From positions 1-20,907 of the forward strand of contig CAYTSA010000070.1 of the NCBI GenBank assembly GCA_964440345.1: a DNA stretch of 20,907 nucleotides. Reading direction: 5' to 3'. A program made the position numbers and the translations under genes. The notes under the pieces are model-generated. The model was not told the origin of the DNA, searched no databases, and saw nothing but the letters and a program-made list of their open reading frames with translations. The DNA is from CAYTSA01 sp964440345. GTDB lineage: Bacteria > Desulfobacterota > Desulfovibrionia > Desulfovibrionales > Desulfovibrionaceae. This document shows, one piece after another, positions 6,711 through 14,198 of this stretch (position 1 is the first letter of the stretch; every line of letters starts with the position of its first letter).

Positions 6711-7024
6711 GCTCAGGCTCCGTGCGGATAGAGGGTTGCCGGAAAACTATCACGGGTGACGCCGCAAGCCAAGCCCGAAGGCCAGGCCAGGACGCCTGGA
6801 GGAGTACAACTCCTGCAAACACCTATCATATGAACAACAGCCTTGCCAGGGGGCGTAATAGAAATGTCACGGAAAAATGGGCGCTCCGCAGGCGCGGGCT
6901 GTGTCCAGATTAGCGCTGGCCTCGCTGGCGGGCCATGCTTACTGCATGTAACCCCCCAAAACAACTGCATAGCTAACGTCGATATGAGAGGACGCAACTG
7001 CAGTGTGAGCGGCTCTGGAAGTAT
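6711..7024. other. Intergenic region between phosphofructokinase and glycosyltransferase genes
   Basis: There is no credible gene in these 314 bp; an open frame over most of it on the minus strand has no protein-like composition. AGGAG-tacaa-CTCCT (6800-6814) next to CCAGG-acg-CCTGG (6787-6799) could form paired hairpins in the leader of the phosphofructokinase mRNA. I recognise no riboswitch or terminator. Confidence 0.5.
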
Positions 7025-7960
7025 CTACCACGGCCGCGGCGGGCATATTCGGCCAAAGGAGGTGTCCACTACGGCGCCTGTCCAGGTCAGTAGCGCCGTG
7101 GCCGCGGCCTTGCGCCTGGCGGCCTGGCCGGTGATGAAAAATCCGCACCACGCTGCTTTGCGGGAAATTGATTCCAGCAGCACGTAGCCGGCCACAGAGC
7201 CCAGCCCGTTGTGCTTGCGCAGGTACAAAGCAATGGACCGGCAGCGCATGCGCATAGCCTGGGCGGCTTCGGGGTGCGAGGCTGCGTTCTGGGCCCGAGT
7301 CCAGCCGCCGCCAACATGCTCAGCCTGGGCGGCCGGGACCACCCGCACGGTCCAGTCCGGGACCTGGCTCTGCCAGGCGCGCTTGCACAGATCGGCCAGC
7401 TCCATGCCCACGAAAAATCGCTCGTCAAAGGGCCCGACTGTGGTCAGCAACTGCGGCCGCACGGCCGTGAGCACGTCCGGGACCCAGTGAACAGCGTAGG
7501 GCTGGTCCTGGACCTTTTCGCAGCAGCAGAGCCCCAGGAACCGGCCGAGCCTGTTCCAAAAGCCCGGGAACCTGTTGGCGGTGGGCGCCTGGCTGGCTCC
7601 TGAGCAGATGACCTTGCCGCCGGCAACGGCGCAGTCGGAGTTGGCGTCCATGTATTCCGCCAGCCTTCTGACCGCCCCGGGCCGCAGCCTGCAGTGCGGG
7701 TTTATGAGCACGTACAAATCGCCGCTGGCGCAGGCAATAGCCTGGTTCAGAGCCGCGGCAAGGCCCCGGTTGCCGGCGTTGGCCAGCGCCTTGGCCTCTG
7801 GGCAGCCGGCCCTGGCCAGGGCCAGGGTGTCGTCTGTGGAGCCGTTATCCACGACTATCACCTCGGCGTTGGTCATCTGCGCCTCCCGGCGCACGGTTTC
7901 CATGCAGCTTTGTATGCTTTCGCCAGCGTTGCGGGCGACAATGATGCAACTGATGTTCAT
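7025..7960 (-). CDS. Family 2 glycosyltransferase with altered metal-binding motif
   Basis: GT2 enzymes transfer sugars from nucleotide donors to build surface polysaccharide or protein glycans. The N-terminal GT-A fold is clear: ISCIIVARNAGESI (3-16), VVDNGSTDDT (36-45), GNRGLAAALNQAI (63-75), and GPFDERFF (176-183) in the acceptor region. In close relatives the metal-binding motif reads NPD; here it is NPH (87-89). The later ED(V)DLC block is changed to ELADLC (187-192). Either the enzyme tolerates these changes or it has lost activity. The C-terminal 60 residues are fairly hydrophobic and may touch the membrane. The start is well supported by AAAGGAG 5 nt before ATG. No polysaccharide cluster is adjacent. 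Confidence 0.88.
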   Translation of the reverse strand: MNISCIIVARNAGESIQSCMETVRREAQMTNAEVIVVDNGSTDDTLALARAGCPEAKALANAGNRGLAAALNQAIACASGDLYVLINPHCRLRPGAVRRLAEYMDANSDCAVAGGKVICSGASQAPTANRFPGFWNRLGRFLGLCCCEKVQDQPYAVHWVPDVLTAVRPQLLTTVGPFDERFFVGMELADLCKRAWQSQVPDWTVRVVPAAQAEHVGGGWTRAQNAASHPEAAQAMRMRCRSIALYLRKHNGLGSVAGYVLLESISRKAAWCGFFITGQAARRKAAATALLTWTGAVVDTSFGRICPPRPW

Positions 7961-8036
7961 GAATGCTCCTTTATCAGCCTGTTAAAACTTAGATAGTTTT
8001 GAAAAGGGTGTTCCCATGCAAGCTATCTACTCCGTA

Positions 8037-8594
8037 TTACTTTGCCAGACCCACCTGATCGGCGATGGGCGCAATGGCGTCAATGGCGATTTGGAAGAAC
8101 TCGTCCATGTCCAGGCCCATTTTTTCGCAGTCGCGGATGCGCTCGCGGTCCACGTTGGCGGCAAAGGCTTTTTCCTTCATTTTCTTTTTCAGGCTTTTGG
8201 GCTTCATGCCCTCCATGCCGCCGGGCCGCACCAAGGCGTTGGCGGCTATAAGCCCGGTTACGGATTCGCCGGCGCGCATGGCGTAGTCAAAGCCGTTTAC
8301 CGGCTCCACGCCAGTGTGTTCGGAGTTGTGGGCCTGTATGGCGTGTACTGCCTCGGGCGGCAGGGAGTCGCCCAGTATCTCCAGAGCCATGACGCCGTGT
8401 TGCTCCGGAGTTTCCTTGGTGGCCGGAAAGTCTACGTCGTGCAGCAGGCCGGCAATGCCCCACAGCTCGGGGTCCTGGCCCAGCCTGTCGGCCAGGCCGC
8501 GCAGCACGGCCTCTGTCTCCAAGGCGTGGTGGACCAGATGCTCGTCGGGATTCATGGAGTGCAAGAGCTCCAGAGCCTTGTCGCGGGATAGCAT
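8037..8594 (-). CDS. HD-domain phosphohydrolase-like protein
   Basis: HD proteins are metal-dependent phosphohydrolases; this small HDIG-like group lacks a known substrate. The 185-residue protein has an early His (HH 22-23), the HD pair in LLHDVDF (51-57), further conserved His (67, 85, 89) and the typical second half SVTGLIAANALVRP. In relatives the acidic residue before that block is usually Asp; here it is Glu. A very basic KSLKKKMKEK segment follows. I chose the start at 8594 because AAGGAG lies 6 nt upstream; the frame is open to 8678 but that part overlaps promoter repeats. It lies upstream of the glycosyltransferase gene (77-bp gap, with a weak inverted repeat TAGATAG/CTATCTA), so the two may be co-transcribed. 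Confidence 0.87.
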   Translation of the reverse strand: MLSRDKALELLHSMNPDEHLVHHALETEAVLRGLADRLGQDPELWGIAGLLHDVDFPATKETPEQHGVMALEILGDSLPPEAVHAIQAHNSEHTGVEPVNGFDYAMRAGESVTGLIAANALVRPGGMEGMKPKSLKKKMKEKAFAANVDRERIRDCEKMGLDMDEFFQIAIDAIAPIADQVGLAK

Positions 8595-8668
8595 AGAGTT
8601 CTCCTTGTTGCAGCAGTCGTTGTCAGGAAAGGCCGCAGAATAAGCGGCTGGGAGGCGAAAGGCAAGCG

Positions 8669-8712
8669 CCGCAAACATCCCATGTCCGCAAACATCCCAG
8701 TGTCAATGACAC
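8669..8712. promoter_or_regulatory. Tandem 14-bp repeats plus palindrome in the HD gene promoter
   Basis: CCGCAAACATCCCA occurs twice (8669-8682 and 8686-8699, period 17 bp). It is followed directly by the perfect palindrome GTGTCA-a-TGACAC (8700-8712). On the minus strand the palindrome contains a consensus -35, TTGACA (8701-8706), and the two repeats cover where the -10 and start site of the HD gene would be. This looks like a two-site operator. Confidence 0.5.
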
Positions 8713-8755
8713 GTGAACTTGACCGATGGAGTATTGACGCGCATTTTCTCCTGAA

Positions 8756-8769
8756 TTGATCAAGATCAA
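8756..8769 (+). promoter_or_regulatory. FNR-type binding site upstream of the hdr operon
   Basis: TTGAT-caag-ATCAA matches the FNR consensus TTGATnnnnATCAA at all ten defined positions. Its centre is 8762.5. A TATGTA hexamer at 8792-8797 would set the start site near 8804, putting the box at -41.5, the classical class II activator position. The binding protein is not in the window; any FNR/CRP-family regulator with this specificity would fit. Confidence 0.7.
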
Positions 8770-8791
8770 TGCGCCTGCATCCCCGGGGGGG

Positions 8792-8797
8792 TATGTA
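8792..8797 (+). promoter_or_regulatory. Putative -10 element of the hdr operon
   Basis: TATGTA shares four of six bases with TATAAT. It lies 23 bp after the right edge of the FNR-type box, the spacing expected for class II activation. The leader would be about 80 nt to ATG 8886. No good -35 is present, as is usual for activator-dependent promoters. Confidence 0.45.
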
Positions 8798-8885
8798 TGC
8801 GCAAAGAAACAACGTCCCGGGCTGAAAAATTCATGCACGCCGCTATGCGGTCGACGCCTGTCACGGGAAAACAAGGAGAACGCAC

Positions 8886-9242
8886 ATGAGCAGGGTCATC
8901 ATCACCGCCTCCACTGGCACTGACAACCCCAACCGCAGCACCCGGGCCATACATCTGGCCACAGTAGCGCAAAAAGAGGGCAAGGACGTCTATCTGTTCT
9001 TGCTGGACGATGGGGTTTTTCTGGCCAAAGAAGGGCTGATCCAGCACCTGCGCGCCGCCACCGGCGACGTGGCTGACGACCTGATGGCGCATCTGCAGGC
9101 GCACAACGTGCCCATTTTGGCTTGCACGCCCTGCGCTAAGGCTCGTATGATCAGCGAAGACGATCTTATCGAAGGCGCCCGTATGGCCACGGCTGCGGAA
9201 CTCATCAACCTGATGGACGGGGCGTCGGTGCTCAGCCTGTAA
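8886..9242 (+). CDS. DsrE/TusD-like sulfur-relay family protein
   Basis: DsrE-family proteins bind or relay persulfide sulfur, or act as small partners of sulfur redox enzymes. The 118-residue product has the family shape: IITASTGTDNP at the N-terminus, VYLFLLDDGVFLA (35-47), and the functional loop LACTPCAKAR (78-87), where Cys80 and Cys83 are the candidate sulfur carriers. AAGGAG lies 6 nt before the ATG. It is the first gene of the hdr operon, 35 bp ahead of hdrC, which suggests that the complex handles a protein-bound persulfide or thiol. It could instead be a structural or regulatory member of the family. Confidence 0.85.
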   Translation: MSRVIITASTGTDNPNRSTRAIHLATVAQKEGKDVYLFLLDDGVFLAKEGLIQHLRAATGDVADDLMAHLQAHNVPILACTPCAKARMISEDDLIEGARMATAAELINLMDGASVLSL

Positions 9243-9277
9243 CCTTTCGCGCCCAGCAGGCGGCTCCAGGAGTCGGC

Positions 9278-9844
9278 ATGGATGACGACAGATTGCTGCA
9301 AGAATTCTATAACCAGGGCGGCGACGCCATTTTGCGCTGCATCCAGTGCGGGACCTGCTCGGGCTCCTGCCCGCTGGGTCAGGCCATGGACCGCGGCCCC
9401 CGGGAGATATTCGCTCTGCTCAAAGACTCCGGCCGGTCCGGCGCCGTTCGTGAGGTTTTGCAGTCCACTACCCTGTGGTTTTGCGTCTCCTGCTACGCCT
9501 GCCAGGTGCGCTGCCCCCAGGAAATCCCCGTTACCGATCTGCTCTACGCGCTCAAGCGGCTGGCAGTGAAACACGGTCTGGCCGCCAAAAGGCATAAGCT
9601 GCCAGACCTGTACGCTGCTTTTGCCAAAGTGGTGGAGGCCGGCGGACGCTTGGACGACAGCCGGGTGATGGCCCGCTACAGCCTGAAGCACCCGGCCGAC
9701 GCTGTGCGCAGCTTGCCACTGGCTCTGCAGATGGCCCTGCGCGGCCGGCTGAAACCCGCGCCGCAGAAAATGGCTGACCCGGCCAGGGTCCGCGGTCTGT
9801 TAAACAATTTGGAATCGCCAGAAGATACAGGAGGCCATCCGTGA
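9278..9844 (+). CDS. hdrC: Heterodisulfide reductase-like subunit C
   Basis: HdrC carries two [4Fe-4S] clusters that wire HdrA to HdrB. The 188-residue protein shows both complete ferredoxin motifs: CIQCGTCSGSCP (Cys 21, 24, 27, 31) and CVSCYACQVRCP (Cys 69, 72, 75, 79). Its length is normal for the family. AGGAG precedes the ATG. Its stop overlaps the GTG start of hdrB by 4 bp (GTGA), so the two are translationally coupled, as expected for subunits that bind tightly. Confidence 0.95.
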   Translation: MDDDRLLQEFYNQGGDAILRCIQCGTCSGSCPLGQAMDRGPREIFALLKDSGRSGAVREVLQSTTLWFCVSCYACQVRCPQEIPVTDLLYALKRLAVKHGLAAKRHKLPDLYAAFAKVVEAGGRLDDSRVMARYSLKHPADAVRSLPLALQMALRGRLKPAPQKMADPARVRGLLNNLESPEDTGGHP

Positions 9845-10692
9845 GCTACGCGTTTTTCCCTGGCTGCGCCTACCACTCCGCCGCGGGCTACAAAGAGTCC
9901 GTGGACGCGGTCTGCGCCAAACTGGGTATGGCGCTGCACGAGCTGGAAGACTGGAACTGCTGCGGCGCCACGGCTTTTATGAGCCGGGACAAGCTGCAGG
10001 GCATGGCCCTGGTGGGCAGGCTGCTGGGGTTGGCCCGGCGTCAGGGGAACGATTCCATCGTCACTGTGTGCAACGCCTGCTACACCACTATACGCAAGGG
10101 CCTGGATATGCTGGGCAAAGACCCGGAAGCCCTGCGCCGGGTGAACGCCGCCCTGGAAAAGGAGGGCCTGCAGGCAGACCCGGACGTGAAAATCCGCCAT
10201 TTGCTGGAGGTGATGCTCCAGGACCTGGACGCAGATGCGTTCCAACAGCGCTGGGCGGGCGCGCCGGAAAAGTTGGACCTGGCCGCCTATTATGGCTGTC
10301 AGCTCACCCGGCCCTGGGGCGGTAAGAACGCCACGGACACGGACAGTCCAGAGCGGCCGCAACTGTTGGAAGAATTTTTTCGCCGCTTGGGCCATGCGCC
10401 AGTGGATTTTTCAGCGTCCACCATGTGCTGCGGGGCTTCCCACGCCGTGCCCTACGCCGCGGAGTGCGCGCCCCTGGCTCAGCGTATCGCGCGCGCCGCC
10501 AGCAGCGCCGGCGCCCAGGCGGCCGTGGCCATATGCCCCATGTGTCAGCTGAACGTGGACGCCGGCCAGCGCGGCTTTCCGATAGTCTACTTCACCCAGC
10601 TGGCGGCTTTGGCTCTGGGATGTTCGCCCAAGGAGGCCGGCCTTGACAAGTTGCTCAATCCCTTCACCATACCTGAAAGGACGGAGGGCTGA
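9841..10692 (+). CDS. hdrB: Heterodisulfide reductase-like subunit B
   Basis: HdrB holds the two noncubane [4Fe-4S] clusters that cleave the disulfide in methanogens. Both CCG domains are complete: Cys9, Cys40-Cys41, Cys77, Cys80, then Cys153, Cys196-Cys197, Cys232, Cys235. A disulfide-reducing active site should therefore be present. Bacteria lack CoM-S-S-CoB, so the natural substrate is a different disulfide; the DsrE-like gene upstream makes a protein thiol or persulfide plausible. The start is GTG, preceded by AGGAGG and overlapping hdrC. hdrA follows after 2 bp. Confidence 0.95.
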   Translation: MSYAFFPGCAYHSAAGYKESVDAVCAKLGMALHELEDWNCCGATAFMSRDKLQGMALVGRLLGLARRQGNDSIVTVCNACYTTIRKGLDMLGKDPEALRRVNAALEKEGLQADPDVKIRHLLEVMLQDLDADAFQQRWAGAPEKLDLAAYYGCQLTRPWGGKNATDTDSPERPQLLEEFFRRLGHAPVDFSASTMCCGASHAVPYAAECAPLAQRIARAASSAGAQAAVAICPMCQLNVDAGQRGFPIVYFTQLAALALGCSPKEAGLDKLLNPFTIPERTEG

Positions 10693-10694
10693 CC

Positions 10695-12665
10695 ATGCGC
10701 CGCGAAAAACCGCGCATAGGCGTGTACATTTGTCACTGCGGCCAGAATATTGCGCCCAAGGTCCGCGTGGAGGAGGTGGCCGCCTACGCCGAGACCCTGG
10801 ACCACGTTGTCGCTGGCCGAGACTACAAGTTCATGTGCTCCAGCCCGGGGCAGGAATTGATCATCCACGACATTAAGGAACTGGGGCTGAACCGCGTGGT
10901 GGTGGCCTCCTGCTCCCCGCGTATGCACGAGCCCACATTCCGCAAGGCCTGCGCCGCGGCGGGCGTCAGTCCGCATCAGTTCCAGATGGCCAACATCCGG
11001 GAGCACGCCTCGTGGGTGACCAAAGATTCAGACCAGGCCACGGCTAAGGCCAAGGACCTGGTCCGCGCTGCGGTGCAGCGCGTGCCGCACCACCGGCCCC
11101 TGGCCACGCGGGAAATCCCGGTTACCAAGGCTGTGTTGGTGGCGGGCGGCGGCATAGCCGGCATCCAGGCGGCAATCTCCGCGGCCGAGGCAGGCTGCCA
11201 GGTACACTTGGTGGAGCGGGAGCCGTCCATAGGCGGGCACATGGCCAAGTTCGACAAGACCTTTCCCACCATGGACTGCGCCGCCTGCACCATGACGCCG
11301 AAAATGGTCACCGCGGGCCAGCACCCGAACATCACCCTGCATACCTGGTCGGAGCTGGAGTCCCTGGAGGGCGCGGTGGGCAACTTCACCGCCCGCATCC
11401 GTAAAAAGGCGCGCTATGTGGACGAGGAAAAATGCACCGGCTGCGGGGTGTGTATGGCCAAATGTCCCACCAGGACCATTGTCAGCGAGTTCGACGAGGG
11501 GCTGAAGACCCGCACGGCCATCTATTCGCCATTTCCCCAGGCCGTGCCCAAGACGCCAGTCATAGACGCGGCAAACTGCCGTTTGCTGGGCCAGGGCAAG
11601 AAATGCGGCGTGTGCCAGAAATTTTGCGAAACCGGAGCCATAGACTTTGAGCAGCAGGACCGTATCGAAGAGGTCCGTGTGGGCGCCGTGGTGCTGGCTA
11701 CGGGCTTCAAGGCCTTTGACCCCTCACGTTTGGAGCAGTTCGGCTATGGCCGCTACCCAGAGGTGTACACCAGCCTGCAGTTCGAGCGGCTGAACAACGC
11801 CACTGGCCCCACAAGCGGCAAGCTGCGCATGAAAAACGGGGAAATCCCTAAGCGTGTGGCCATAGTGCACTGCATAGGCTCCCGGGACAAGCGGACCAAT
11901 GCGTACTGCTCCCGGGTCTGCTGCATGTACTCCATTAAATTCGCCCACCTGGTGCGCGAAAGGACCGGAGCGGAGGTCTATGAGTTCTATATAGACATCC
12001 GCTCGCCGGGCAAGAATTACGAGGAGTTCTACAACCGGGTGCGGGAGGAGGGCGTTCACTTCATCCGCGGCAAGGTGGCGGAAGTGACCAATGCGCCAGA
12101 CAGTGACGAGGACGCCGGCCGCTTGACCGTGGTTGCCGAGAACACCCTGACCCGTGAGATCATGCGCTTGCCTGTGGACATGGTCATTCTCAGCACGGGG
12201 CTGGAGCCGGCCGCAGGCGCTACGGAGCTGGGCCGCAAGGCCGGGGTGTCCACGGACGGCGACGGCTGGTTTACGGAGTTGCATATCAAACTGGCGCCGG
12301 TGGGCACTGCCTCGTCTGGCGTGTATCTGGCCGGCTGCTGCCAGGGGCCCAAGGACATTCCCGACACCGTGGCCCAGGCTGAAGCGGCGGCCGGGGCGGC
12401 TGCTGCGCTGCTCTCTAAAGGGTTTATCTCCACCAAGGCGGAAATCTCGCGCATAGACCCGGACCGCTGCACGGGCTGTGGCCAGTGTGTTGCCATGTGC
12501 GCCTATGGGGCCATTACTTTGGACGCAGCCAGAAGCATTGCCCGGGTGAACGAGACTTTGTGCCAGGGCTGCGGCGCTTGCGCTGCTGTGTGTCCCAGCT
12601 CGGCGGCCGGAGTTAAGCACTTTACTGACAAGCAGCTTTTGGAAGAGCTGGAAGCGCTGTTGTAA
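10695..12665 (+). CDS. hdrA: Heterodisulfide reductase-like subunit A, flavin bifurcation core
   Basis: HdrA binds FAD and splits electron pairs between high- and low-potential acceptors. The 656-residue protein has the N-terminal Cys domain (YICHCGQN, then Cys48 and Cys73), the FAD Rossmann motif GGGIAG (151-156), and the family-typical DKTFPTMDCAACTMTP (187-202). It has an inserted ferredoxin motif (Cys 247, 250, 253, 257) and a further Cys group (295, 304, 307, 311). The C-terminal domain carries two more [4Fe-4S] motifs (Cys 592-602 and 623-633). This is the full-length HdrA plan. Methanogens sometimes have selenocysteine in HdrA; here all positions are Cys. GGAGG lies 7 nt before ATG. 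Confidence 0.96.
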   Translation: MRREKPRIGVYICHCGQNIAPKVRVEEVAAYAETLDHVVAGRDYKFMCSSPGQELIIHDIKELGLNRVVVASCSPRMHEPTFRKACAAAGVSPHQFQMANIREHASWVTKDSDQATAKAKDLVRAAVQRVPHHRPLATREIPVTKAVLVAGGGIAGIQAAISAAEAGCQVHLVEREPSIGGHMAKFDKTFPTMDCAACTMTPKMVTAGQHPNITLHTWSELESLEGAVGNFTARIRKKARYVDEEKCTGCGVCMAKCPTRTIVSEFDEGLKTRTAIYSPFPQAVPKTPVIDAANCRLLGQGKKCGVCQKFCETGAIDFEQQDRIEEVRVGAVVLATGFKAFDPSRLEQFGYGRYPEVYTSLQFERLNNATGPTSGKLRMKNGEIPKRVAIVHCIGSRDKRTNAYCSRVCCMYSIKFAHLVRERTGAEVYEFYIDIRSPGKNYEEFYNRVREEGVHFIRGKVAEVTNAPDSDEDAGRLTVVAENTLTREIMRLPVDMVILSTGLEPAAGATELGRKAGVSTDGDGWFTELHIKLAPVGTASSGVYLAGCCQGPKDIPDTVAQAEAAAGAAAALLSKGFISTKAEISRIDPDRCTGCGQCVAMCAYGAITLDAARSIARVNETLCQGCGACAAVCPSSAAGVKHFTDKQLLEELEALL

Positions 12666-12674
12666 GGAGTTGAT

Positions 12675-13100
12675 ATGGCAAACGAATTTCATCCAAAAAT
12701 TGTGGCCCTGGTGTGCAATTGGTGCACCTACACCGCGGCGGACCTGGCCGGGACTTCCCGGCTGGACTACCCGGCGGAAATCCGGCTGCTGCGGCTCATG
12801 TGCACCGGCATGGCGGACTCCAAGCTAATTTTGCGCGCTTTTCTGGAGGGCGCGGACGGTGTCTTCATTGGCGGCTGCCACCCTGGCGACTGCCACTACA
12901 TCAACGGAAACTTGAAGATGCAGCGTCGTCTGGCCGGTTTGCGAGAGATTCTGGACCAGTTCGGCTTTGAACCAGAGCGGCTGCGCCAGCGCTGGATAGG
13001 CGCCAGCGAGGGGCCGGAGTTTCAGGAAAACATGACTGAATTTGTGGAGCACGTCCGCGGGCTGGGCCCGAGCAAGGCCAAGGAAACCGCGATATTGTAA
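12675..13100 (+). CDS. mvhD: MvhD-like [2Fe-2S] electron-transfer subunit
   Basis: MvhD links HdrA to a hydrogenase or formate dehydrogenase through a [2Fe-2S] cluster. The 141-residue protein has all hallmark blocks: CNWCTYTAADLAG (14-26), MCTGMAD (42-48) and GGCHPGDCHYINGN (66-79), with Cys 14, 17, 43, 68, 73. AAGGAG lies 5 nt before ATG, 9 bp after the hdrA stop. No hydrogenase large or small subunit follows; the FrhB-like gene takes that place. Confidence 0.95.
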   Translation: MANEFHPKIVALVCNWCTYTAADLAGTSRLDYPAEIRLLRLMCTGMADSKLILRAFLEGADGVFIGGCHPGDCHYINGNLKMQRRLAGLREILDQFGFEPERLRQRWIGASEGPEFQENMTEFVEHVRGLGPSKAKETAIL

Positions 13101-13112
13101 GGAGAGCTGCTC

Positions 13113-14192
13113 ATGTCAAGTTTTGCTGTTTTGCCTGTTTCCGGCGACCCTGCGGCTGCGTTTCGCTTGCTGCTTCGGGCCGTGCTGGAAAGCGGCGCGG
13201 CCAAGGCTGTGCTGGCCATGGCGCCCACTGACCATGGCCCATTGCCCATGCCTACGCTGTTCACCGACCCGGACGCGCTGGACGCCGCCGGGGCCGACCC
13301 TCTAGCGCCGGCGGCGCCTTTCAACGCCGCCCGCCAGGCCGCCTCTTTAGCGCGGGTGGACCCGGGGGAGAAGATCGCCGTGGTGCTGCGGCCCTGCGAA
13401 TTGCGCGCTTTGGTGGAGTTGGCCAAGCTGCGCCAGTGCGAGTTGTCCGCGTACATCCTCATCAGCTGCGACTGCCCGGGCCGCATGGAAAACGAGATAT
13501 TTTTGCAGCACGTCGGCAACAAGTTGACGGCGCAGTATCTGACTGACGATGATCTGCAGGCCAAGGCTGCGCGAACCTGCAACACTTGCGAACAATTCAC
13601 GCCCCAAGGGGCGGACCTGTCTGTCCAGTTTTTTGGACAAGACCCTTGCGCAGGGCTGACTGTAGAGGGCGGCGCTGAGTTACTGGACAAGCTGGAACTG
13701 GCAAAGGGCCAGCCGGTTCCGGGCAGGGACGAGGCCATAGCGGCGCGCCGCCAAGCCAGGGCGGAGGCCAAGTCCAGATTGTTAGACAACGTGAAGGAAC
13801 AATCAGGCGACGTCGCCGGTTTGCAGCAGACTCTCAGCGCCTGCATCACCTGCTACAACTGCCGCACGGCCTGCCCGGTCTGCTACTGCCGGGACTGTGT
13901 CTTCAACTCCGACGTGTTTCGTTACGAGCCAGAGGACTTTATGCGCCGGGCCGGCCGCAGAGGCAAGCTGAAGCTGCCGCCAGACACCACCATGTACCAC
14001 CTGACGCGCATGGCCCATATGGCCCACGCTTGCGTGGGCTGCGGCCAGTGCTCCAGCGTGTGTCCCAGCCACATACCCGTGGCGGATTTGTTTCGGACTG
14101 CGGCTGCGCGGGTGCAGGCTGCGTATGACTACGAGCCTGGGCGGGACGCCGAGGAGCCTATCCCGTACCAGGTGTTTGAGGCCAAGGAGTAA
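13113..14192 (+). CDS. FrhB/FdhB-like iron-sulfur flavoprotein
   Basis: The family includes the beta subunits of F420-reducing hydrogenase and F420-linked formate dehydrogenase, where FAD and [4Fe-4S] clusters pass hydride equivalents to F420. The 359-residue protein has the VVLRPCELRAL block (90-100), a middle Cys pair (156, 159), a dense cluster CITCYNCRTACPVCYC (Cys 244-259, plus 262) and a C-terminal ferredoxin motif (Cys 307, 310, 313, 317). It probably connects HdrA/MvhD to a soluble electron carrier. F420 is not usual in sulfate-reducing proteobacteria, so another carrier (ferredoxin, NAD(P)H or a formate dehydrogenase partner) is more likely. AAGGAG precedes the ATG by 8 nt. Confidence 0.88.
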   Translation: MSSFAVLPVSGDPAAAFRLLLRAVLESGAAKAVLAMAPTDHGPLPMPTLFTDPDALDAAGADPLAPAAPFNAARQAASLARVDPGEKIAVVLRPCELRALVELAKLRQCELSAYILISCDCPGRMENEIFLQHVGNKLTAQYLTDDDLQAKAARTCNTCEQFTPQGADLSVQFFGQDPCAGLTVEGGAELLDKLELAKGQPVPGRDEAIAARRQARAEAKSRLLDNVKEQSGDVAGLQQTLSACITCYNCRTACPVCYCRDCVFNSDVFRYEPEDFMRRAGRRGKLKLPPDTTMYHLTRMAHMAHACVGCGQCSSVCPSHIPVADLFRTAAARVQAAYDYEPGRDAEEPIPYQVFEAKE

Positions 14193-14198
14193 GCCGCC

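Noticed and set aside
6713..6997. 94-codon minus-strand frame upstream of phosphofructokinase
   Set aside because: No Shine-Dalgarno, unnatural composition and no recognisable domain; kept as intergenic.
7961..8036. TAGATAG/CTATCTA inverted repeat as a terminator of the HD gene
   Set aside because: Large loop, 7-bp AT-rich stem and only a short T-run; too weak to call.
10695..12665. Selenocysteine in HdrA, as in some methanogens
   Set aside because: The HdrA frame has no internal TGA; all expected positions are Cys.
13113..14192. F420-dependent enzyme
   Set aside because: The FrhB-like fold is clear, but nothing in the sequence shows F420 as the partner, and F420 is not typical of this kind of organism, so the carrier is left open.
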